Origin: Candidatus Omnitrophota bacterium
Lineage (GTDB): Bacteria; Omnitrophota; Gorgyraeia; Gygaellales; Profunditerraquicolaceae
Assembly: GCA_028719265.1 (NCBI GenBank)
Contig: JAQUKF010000012.1
Span: forward strand, 1-17,758
Length of the DNA: 17,758 nucleotides
Direction of reading: 5' to 3'
The notes below the pieces were generated by a model that worked only from the letters and a program-made list of their open reading frames with translations, had not been told where the DNA came from and made no database searches. Positions 7,375 to 12,431 of the stretch are shown piece after piece. Made by a program: the position numbers and the translations under genes. Each line of letters begins with the position of its first letter. Within the stretch, counting starts at the first letter, position 1.

Positions 7375-8718
7375 TTACCTAAACAGGCTCTTTAAAACGG
7401 TTAAAAATCCGGGGAAAGATTTGCTTATGCACCCTATATCGTCCAATCTGGACAACCCCTTTGCCGCCAAAGTGGCTATGATCACGCTCATGGCCGTGCG
7501 ATGGTCCCCGAAGCTCTTAAGGCTGGCTCCCGTAAGCCCCCTGCCTTTGCCGTTAATGATAATATTTTCCCTGCTTCCGGAACCCGCCAGGCGGATATCC
7601 GCCCCCATCGCTTTTAAATTCGTAACCATGGAATTTATACGGTCGGTTTCTTTGACTCTAAGCTCATCCGCCCCTTTAATCACGGTTCTCCCCTGGGCAA
7701 AGCAAGCCGCCACCATAAATACCGGCAATTCGTCAATCAGGGACGGTATTTCAGAACGTTCGACCACCGTGGCCTTAAGTTTGCTGCCGGATACGGTAAT
7801 ATTGCCGATCGGCTCTAATCCGCTGTATTTACCGCCTTTTAGAAATTCGAACCTTATCCTTGCTCCCATCCTTTTCAGGACTTTTATTATGCCGGCGCGC
7901 CCGGGATTCAGCCCCAGACGTTCGATTACGATCCTGGAGCCGGGCATTATCAATGCCAGCACGATGAAAAAGGCGGCCGAAGAAATATCCCCGGGGATAT
8001 AAATATCCCCGGGACTGTTTAGAACCCGTCCCGGCCTTAAAATTATTGTATTGCCGCGCGTAACGATATCGGCGCCGAAATGTTTTAACATTCTTTCGGT
8101 ATGGTCGCGGGTAAATCTATCTTCTATTACGCGCGTGGCCCCTTCCGCGAAAAGACCGGCCAAGAGGATGGCGGATTTTACCTGGGCGGAAGCAACAGGC
8201 AGGCGGTAAGTTATCCCTTTAAGGCGCCCTGCGCCGGTTACGACAGGAGGGTATTCCTCCTTACCTACTTTTCTGGCGGAGATTTTTGCGCCCATCAGGC
8301 GCAAAGGTACATTTACCCTGGCCATCGGCCTTGCGGACAAATACTTCCCGGCGCAAACCCTGGCCTTGATCCCCGCGCCGGCCAATACCCCCAGCATCAG
8401 GCGCAAGGTAGTCCCGGAATCTCCGGCAAAGAGCGCTTTTTTCGGCCCCTTAAATCCCTTGCCCCCAAAAACCAAAACCCGCTTGTCGCAGCGGGTAATC
8501 TTTACTCCCAGGGATTCCAGGATACCTAAAGTAGCCAGGGAATCGTCATGCACAGGGAAATTATGTATGGTTGTCTTTCCGAAACTCAGGGCGCCGATGA
8601 TCAGCGCGCGGTGGGCTATCGATTTGTCCCCGTCGAGGATTATCCTGCCGTGCGGGACAATTTTATCTTTTACCAAAAAGGGCCTGGGCCCGTTACTGCC
8701 TTTCCTGACGCGGCTCAT
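7375..8718 (-). CDS. aroA: 3-phosphoshikimate 1-carboxyvinyltransferase (EPSP synthase)
   Basis: This cytoplasmic shikimate-pathway enzyme transfers the enolpyruvyl group of PEP to shikimate 3-phosphate. The 447-residue product (E. coli 427) has the LDGDKSIAHRA substrate loop with Lys32 (28-38), the GDSGTT loop (99-104), RPMARV (130-135), SAQVKSAILLAGL (177-189), the IDELP segment with Asp329 and Glu330, LRVKETDR (353-360) and KSFGDHRTAMS (401-411). The first loop and the SGTT form resemble class II enzymes more than E. coli AroA. The usual Asn of the GN(A/S)GT loop is Asp100 here. The ATG overlaps the upstream gene's stop by 4 nt and AAGG precedes it, so the two genes form a pair. It ends at CISKSFPGF, the normal C-terminal motif. 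Confidence 0.96.
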   Translation of the reverse strand: MSRVRKGSNGPRPFLVKDKIVPHGRIILDGDKSIAHRALIIGALSFGKTTIHNFPVHDDSLATLGILESLGVKITRCDKRVLVFGGKGFKGPKKALFAGDSGTTLRLMLGVLAGAGIKARVCAGKYLSARPMARVNVPLRLMGAKISARKVGKEEYPPVVTGAGRLKGITYRLPVASAQVKSAILLAGLFAEGATRVIEDRFTRDHTERMLKHFGADIVTRGNTIILRPGRVLNSPGDIYIPGDISSAAFFIVLALIMPGSRIVIERLGLNPGRAGIIKVLKRMGARIRFEFLKGGKYSGLEPIGNITVSGSKLKATVVERSEIPSLIDELPVFMVAACFAQGRTVIKGADELRVKETDRINSMVTNLKAMGADIRLAGSGSRENIIINGKGRGLTGASLKSFGDHRTAMSVIIATLAAKGLSRLDDIGCISKSFPGFLTVLKSLFR

Positions 8719-9560
8719 TCAACCTTTTGCACTACCAGGTCATTCTCCTGGATCAAATCTTTCAACCCTGCCGCAAATCCAGCCGCGGACATCGACTCAT
8801 GGACCTTTTCTACTTTTATATCACCGATAACCTTGCCGTCGCGGGTTACGGAAAACTCATTACCTACCTTCACCCCGTCCTTTTCGCCGAGGTTGATAAC
8901 GGCGAAGTTATATTCCTTGTTCACCACGGTAACCTTGCCCTCCAGGGGATTGGCCAAAGGAGCGGGATTCCCTTTCTGTTCCTGCGGCCCGTTGGTCTCC
9001 TCGCTCATATCTTCATCACCGGAGGCGTCTCCTGGTTCAGCCTGGACAGCGGATTCGTTATTAACTACGACCTTGCCCAGTTCTACGTCGCTTGCGCCGG
9101 ACTCCAGCTTTTTAAGCCTTTCTTCCAACTCAGACTTCTTCTGTTCGAGCTCCTTCAGGCGCTGCCTTAACTTCCTGCCCTCTTCCTGGGCCTGGGTTAA
9201 CCTGTTTTCTATATCCTGGCGCGAAGACTTCTGCTGTTCAATATCCGCTTTGATCTGGTCTAATTCTCTAGACGAATCCTGCCGTGCCGCTTTCTCCTTG
9301 TCAAGATCTTCGGTTATGGAAACAATCCGGTCTTTTGCCTCCTGCAGCTGAAGGGTAAGATCCGAAACCTTTTTCTTGGATTCCTCAAGCTTGCCTTCGG
9401 TAATCTTTTCGCGGGCGGTCAATTCATCGACCTGGGCCTGAAGTCTCAGGCATTTGGCGTGTTCATTCTGGAACAAATAAGTCAACCCGGCACTAATCAC
9501 GAAAAAGACGATAATCAAACCGATCAAAACAAATTTCATCATTGCCCCTTTGCGATCCAT
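8715..9560 (-). CDS. Membrane-anchored coiled-coil protein, function unknown
   Basis: I do not recognise a named family for the whole protein. The 281-residue product has one membrane helix (about 8-29) after a short positive tail, which suggests N-in, C-out topology. A long coiled coil follows (about 35-155, rich in Glu, Lys, Gln and Leu), then an acidic, Gly/Pro-rich linker (about 156-205). A compact C-terminal domain (about 207-281) has EGKVTVVNKEYNFAVINLG, DGVKVGNEFSV and a final ENDLVVQKVE. That last part resembles small beta domains such as the FlgT C-terminal domain, a weak match by eye. The layout parallels MreC (anchor, coiled coil, beta domain). The start is fixed by AGGAGG four nt upstream. 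It overlaps aroA by 4 nt. An envelope role is inferred only. Confidence 0.85.
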   Translation of the reverse strand: MDRKGAMMKFVLIGLIIVFFVISAGLTYLFQNEHAKCLRLQAQVDELTAREKITEGKLEESKKKVSDLTLQLQEAKDRIVSITEDLDKEKAARQDSSRELDQIKADIEQQKSSRQDIENRLTQAQEEGRKLRQRLKELEQKKSELEERLKKLESGASDVELGKVVVNNESAVQAEPGDASGDEDMSEETNGPQEQKGNPAPLANPLEGKVTVVNKEYNFAVINLGEKDGVKVGNEFSVTRDGKVIGDIKVEKVHESMSAAGFAAGLKDLIQENDLVVQKVE

Positions 9561-9564
9561 CGTA

Positions 9565-9570
9565 CCTCCT
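9565..9570 (-). promoter_or_regulatory. Strong ribosome binding site of the coiled-coil gene
   Basis: A perfect AGGAGG on the minus strand lies four nt before the ATG at 9560. It favours the MDRKGAMMKF start over the two internal Met codons (residues 7 and 8), which have only weak upstream signals. Confidence 0.8.
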
Positions 9571-9599
9571 TTTATGTTTAAACTTATTTGTTAACCCTT

Positions 9600-9627
9600 A
9601 ATATAACATTAGTTACATATAAATCAA
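9600..9627 (-). promoter_or_regulatory. Candidate promoter of the coiled-coil gene and aroA
   Basis: On the minus strand TTGATT (9627-9622) and TATATT (9605-9600) are 16 nt apart. The -35 box directly abuts the first unit of the tandem repeat cluster (from 9628), so anything acting at the repeats would sit immediately upstream of the polymerase site. The leader would be about 33 nt and contains the AGGAGG. The boxes are imperfect in an AT-rich stretch, hence the moderate confidence. Confidence 0.45.
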
Positions 9628-9792
9628 GCACTTTATAGATTTTGTATAGCGCAGTCCCTGTGAGCAAAGCGAACAGGGGCAAGCACTTTATAGATTTTGT
9701 ATAGCGCAGTCCTTGTGAGTAAAACGAACAAGGGCGGGCACTTTATAGATTTTATCCAGCGTAAGTCCCTGTGAGTGAAACGAAGAAAAGAA
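9628..9792. repeat. Three tandem 55-bp repeats carrying hairpins
   Basis: Units begin at 9628, 9683 and 9738, each with GCACTTTATAGATTTT. Units 1 and 2 differ at only a few positions; unit 3 has diverged after its first 16 bases. In unit 1 CCCTGT (9656-9661) pairs with ACAGGG (9673-9678). In unit 2 CCTTGT (9711-9716) pairs with ACAAGG (9728-9733). The stems extend to 8 bp with flanking T-G and G-C pairs around an 11-nt loop of GAGCAAAGCGA type. The C-to-T and G-to-A changes between units keep the pairing. Unit 3 keeps CCCTGT (9768-9773) but has lost its right arm. The cluster lies between the end of the rluD-type gene and the coiled-coil gene. No protein is encoded. Confidence 0.9.
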
Positions 9793-9805
9793 ACTTGTAA
9801 TCTTC

Positions 9806-9827
9806 GCGACCTTTAATAACCGGCCGC
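9806..9827 (-). terminator. Weak candidate terminator hairpin after the rluD-type gene
   Basis: Eight nt beyond the stop codon, GCGGCC and GGTCGC can form a 6-bp stem with one G-U pair and a 10-nt loop. No T-run follows directly; a pyrimidine-rich patch comes only about 12 nt later. The 8-gene unit has to end somewhere before the next promoter, but the hairpins of the repeat cluster could equally serve this purpose. Confidence 0.25.
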
Positions 9828-9834
9828 TATATCT

Positions 9835-10749
9835 TTAAAAATTTTTGTCTATGAAATCTCTGAACTCCGGAGGGATTTCGCTTGAGAAATGCAAGAATTT
9901 TTCCGTAGAGGGATGGACAAAACCCAGCTCCTGCGCGTGCAGGGCCATACGGGGAAACGCATTGTTCCTGCCATACTTGGTATCCCCCAATATCGGATGA
10001 CCGATAAAAGCCATATGCACCCTTAGCTGGTGCGTCCTTCCGGTAAAAGGCCGCAGCTCCAGGAAACTGAAATTCCTGCTGCGTTTCAATGTGCGGTAAT
10101 GCGTCTTGGCGTAACGCGTATTCCCCGAAAAACTGACCGACATATCTTTTCTTTTCAACGGGTGCCTGCCGATAGGCGCCTCGATCACATCTTCGTCGAA
10201 CTCGACTGCGCCTGTGACAAGCGCGACATATTTGCGCTCGATGCTGTGATCGGAGAACTGCCTGGCTAACTTCAGGTGGCTGGCGTTATTCTTTGCGATC
10301 ACCAGGAGGCCGCTTGTCTCCTTGTCCAGGCGGTGGATAATCCCGGGCCGGTTTTTATTGATGTCGGAAAGAGAATTGAACCGTCCGAGCAGGGCGTTTA
10401 CGAGAGTATGCTCCCGGTTGCCGGGGGCAGGATGCACCACCAGGCCGGCCTGCTTGTTGATCACCGCCAGGTCATCGTCTTCATAAACCACCTCCAGCTC
10501 GATCTCTTCCGGAAGCATCTGCGGCTTCTCTTTCTCGGGCGGGATGAAACGCACTTCGTCGTTGGCGCTCACCTTATGATGCGGCTTGTTGACGGGAACG
10601 GAATTCAGGGTAACTTTGCCGAAGGTGATGAGCTTCTGGACGGCTGTGCGCGACAAACCCAGATTGCTGCGGCAGCAGTATCCGGCCAAAAGCAGGTCCA
10701 GGCGCATCTTCGCCTCCTCGGCGGAAACAACAAACGACAATTCCTGCAT
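9835..10749 (-). CDS. rluD: RluA/RluD-family 23S rRNA pseudouridine synthase
   Basis: The 304-residue product isomerises uridines to pseudouridine in structured RNA, most likely in 23S rRNA. It has an N-terminal S4 RNA-binding domain (about 14-65, with LSRTAVQKLITFGKVTLNS) and the catalytic pseudouridine synthase domain. The family signature GIIHRLDKETSGLL (136-149) carries the catalytic Asp142. RPFTGRTHQLRVHM (233-246) and HPILGDTKYG (251-260) follow. Domain order fits the RluC/RluD branch, and RluD is the best match by eye, but the target uridines cannot be told from sequence. The ATG is one nt after the lgt stop; a longer frame into lgt was not accepted. It is the last gene of the right-hand unit. 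Confidence 0.88.
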   Translation of the reverse strand: MQELSFVVSAEEAKMRLDLLLAGYCCRSNLGLSRTAVQKLITFGKVTLNSVPVNKPHHKVSANDEVRFIPPEKEKPQMLPEEIELEVVYEDDDLAVINKQAGLVVHPAPGNREHTLVNALLGRFNSLSDINKNRPGIIHRLDKETSGLLVIAKNNASHLKLARQFSDHSIERKYVALVTGAVEFDEDVIEAPIGRHPLKRKDMSVSFSGNTRYAKTHYRTLKRSRNFSFLELRPFTGRTHQLRVHMAFIGHPILGDTKYGRNNAFPRMALHAQELGFVHPSTEKFLHFSSEIPPEFRDFIDKNF

Positions 10750-10750
10750 T

Positions 10751-11485
10751 TTATCTCTTTCTGGAATAAAACATCCTGGCCAGCAAAACAACGGACAAAA
10801 GGAACATCGCTATACTCAAGAGCTGGAAAATAGTCAGGCCCGCCAGTATTCTCGGGCTGTCATTGCGGAAGAATTCTATGGTGAAGCGTTTTATGGAATA
10901 TAAAAACAGGTAAGAATAAAGGACCTGCCCCGGAAGGTGCTTCCTGTTCTGCATGAACCTTAAAGCCAAAAAGATCAAAAACAGCAAAAGGCTTGAATAT
11001 AGCTGGGTGGGGATAAGAACCTTGCCGCTGGAAGGAAAATATAAGCCGAACGCCGATTCCCTGCCGTAACAGCACCCGTTTAAAAAACAGCCTATCCTTC
11101 CTATGGACTGCCCTAGGGCGATGAAAGGAGCAAGCAGGTCGAGAGTGGCAAACAGGTCCATCTTGTTCCTGCGTATATATAGCCAGGCGCAAACAAAACC
11201 GAAGGTTATCCCCCCGAAAATAGCCATTCCGCCGTGCTGCAACATGACGGTTTCAAGCGGATGCTTAAGATAGTAAATAAAGTTATTGATTACGTAAAGC
11301 GCGCGCGAGCCGATGATCCCGGCGATGAACACGTAAAAACACAGGTTAAAAAGCTTATTCGGATCGATGCCCGATTTCGGCGCCTGGCGGCAGGCAAGGT
11401 AGGATGAAATAAAAAAGGCCAATACCAGCATGACGCCGTATGAATAAACTGTGAAAGGACCGATATGGCAGATTTCAGGCAGCAT
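10751..11485 (-). CDS. lgt: Prolipoprotein diacylglyceryl transferase
   Basis: Lgt transfers diacylglycerol from phosphatidylglycerol to the lipobox cysteine of prolipoproteins, the first step of lipoprotein maturation. The 244-residue product is a polytopic membrane protein, shorter than E. coli Lgt (291). Visible family features are the N-terminal IGPFTVYSYGVM, QHGGMAIFGG with His84 (83-92), the signature GRIGCFLNGCCYG (129-141), PTQLYSS (159-165) and IEFFR. In the signature, Arg130 corresponds to Arg143 of E. coli, while Asn146 and Glu151 of E. coli are Cys133 and Cys138 here. The gene overlaps lspA by 11 nt and is followed by the pseudouridine synthase gene after one nt. Pairing with lspA puts the first two lipoprotein-processing steps together. 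Confidence 0.95.
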   Translation of the reverse strand: MLPEICHIGPFTVYSYGVMLVLAFFISSYLACRQAPKSGIDPNKLFNLCFYVFIAGIIGSRALYVINNFIYYLKHPLETVMLQHGGMAIFGGITFGFVCAWLYIRRNKMDLFATLDLLAPFIALGQSIGRIGCFLNGCCYGRESAFGLYFPSSGKVLIPTQLYSSLLLFLIFLALRFMQNRKHLPGQVLYSYLFLYSIKRFTIEFFRNDSPRILAGLTIFQLLSIAMFLLSVVLLARMFYSRKR

Positions 11486-11918
11486 TTTTATTGAATAACA
11501 GCTCCCAGCTTAATAATAAGGCTCCTATGGTCAATGCGGAATCCGCAAGGTTAAAAACCGGCCAGAAACGGAAATCCAGGAAATCGATCACATAACCAAA
11601 ACGCAGGCGGTCGATAAGGTTACCCACCGCCCCGGAGACAATCAGGCTTAATGCGATTTTTAAAAGCACGGGGCTCTGCCTGTTTTTCAAGTGAAGAAAG
11701 ATAAACAGGATGGCAAAAAATGAAATAGCCACGAACAGGATCAGCTGGTTCTTGAGCATGCCGAACGCCGCCCCGCGGTTGTAAACGAGCGTGAAATAAA
11801 GAAAGTTCTCTATCAAGGCGAAAGGAGTATTCAGTTGCAGGAATTTTACAGCGAGGGTTTTTGTGAGCTGGTCCAGTAAGACAACAATGGAAACGATGAC
11901 AAAAATCATCCGTTGCAC
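11475..11918 (-). CDS. lspA: Lipoprotein signal peptidase (signal peptidase II)
   Basis: LspA cleaves the signal peptide of diacylated prolipoproteins inside the inner membrane. The 147-residue product (E. coli 164) has four predicted membrane segments and the conserved boxes DQLTK (16-20), YNRGAAFG (46-53), SGAVGNLIDRLRFGYVIDF (95-113) and FNLADS (122-127). The catalytic aspartate pair is Asp112 and Asp126 by motif. The start is taken as GTG at 11918, 12 nt after the stop of the zinc-finger gene; an ATG three codons later (11909) is the alternative, and neither has a good ribosome binding site. The ileS-lspA association is common in bacteria, but here a TraR/DksA-type gene lies between them. 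Confidence 0.95.
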   Translation of the reverse strand: MQRMIFVIVSIVVLLDQLTKTLAVKFLQLNTPFALIENFLYFTLVYNRGAAFGMLKNQLILFVAISFFAILFIFLHLKNRQSPVLLKIALSLIVSGAVGNLIDRLRFGYVIDFLDFRFWPVFNLADSALTIGALLLSWELLFNKNAA

Positions 11919-11930
11919 CCGAATTAGCGC

Positions 11931-12377
11931 CTACCTCTTCTCCCTTTTTTCCTGGCATTTTATACACAGGCGCGCGGAAGGGACCGCCTTCAATCTGGCC
12001 TTCGAAATAAGGCCTTTGCAGTCGTCACAAAAACCGAAAGTCTCATCATCGATCCTCTTCAAGGCGTCATCAAGTTCATAGAGGGCCCTTCTTTCATTGG
12101 AAGCCAGCCCCAGCGAAAATTCGCGGTCGTAGTTATCGGTGGCTACATCCGCCATATGATAAGTATATCCGGATATGTCCCCGGAGGCCTCTTTTTGCGA
12201 CTTCTTCAGGGTATCGTCGGTTATATGCTGGAGCTCCTCGATTACCGCCTCTTTTCTCTTGAGGATTATTGCCCTGAATTCCTTCAATTCTTTCTTGGGA
12301 AGCTTTTTTTTCGATGAACTCTTTTTCTTCGGCTGACTTTTTGTGCTTTTTTTCTTAGTTGAAAGTTTCTTCTTCAA
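11931..12377 (-). CDS. TraR/DksA-family zinc-finger protein with Lys-rich N-terminus
   Basis: The 148-residue product ends in a C4 zinc finger, FGFCDDC to LCIKC (Cys117, Cys120, Cys138, Cys141), characteristic of DksA/TraR proteins. A helical hairpin (about 30-110) precedes it. Its tip region has acidic residues in ATDNYDRE (Asp81, Asp84), similar to the tip DksA inserts into the RNA polymerase secondary channel. The first 30 residues are mostly Lys, Ser and Pro, a basic tail not found in E. coli DksA. The only in-frame start is TTG at 12377; it has GAGAGGG six nt upstream, which supports it. A role in transcription control is likely from the family. The gene lies between ileS and lspA, 12 nt from the latter. 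Confidence 0.9.
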   Translation of the reverse strand: MKKKLSTKKKSTKSQPKKKSSSKKKLPKKELKEFRAIILKRKEAVIEELQHITDDTLKKSQKEASGDISGYTYHMADVATDNYDREFSLGLASNERRALYELDDALKRIDDETFGFCDDCKGLISKARLKAVPSARLCIKCQEKREKR

Positions 12378-12383
12378 TTTATT

Positions 12384-12390
12384 CCCTCTC
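12384..12390 (-). promoter_or_regulatory. Ribosome binding site supporting a TTG start
   Basis: GAGAGGG on the minus strand lies six nt before the TTG at 12377. No ATG or GTG gives a full-length protein, so this site is the main support for the unusual start codon of the TraR/DksA-type gene. Confidence 0.7.
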
Positions 12391-12393
12391 TTG

Positions 12394-12423
12394 GCCTGCC
12401 GCCGGGGAACCGCTCCGGCAGGC
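12394..12423 (-). promoter_or_regulatory. Perfect 8-bp inverted repeat between ileS and the zinc-finger gene
   Basis: GCCTGCCG (12394-12401) and CGGCAGGC (12416-12423) are perfectly complementary around a 14-nt loop. In the transcript the stem starts 8 nt after the ileS stop and ends 3 nt before the GAGAGGG of the next gene. No T-run follows, so it is not a standard terminator. It could slow ribosome loading on the next gene, protect a processed 3' end, or be a dispersed repeat. Confidence 0.6.
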
Positions 12424-12431
12424 GCAGCTGC

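Noticed and set aside
8548..9351. Open frame of 267 codons on the plus strand opposite the coiled-coil gene
   Set aside because: Its Ser/Phe-rich composition is what the reverse complement of a Glu/Lys/Leu coiled coil gives. No motif is present.
9561..9834. CRISPR array as an explanation for the spaced repeats
   Set aside because: The units are contiguous 55-bp tandem copies without unique spacers, only three in number and diverging, with no cas genes nearby.
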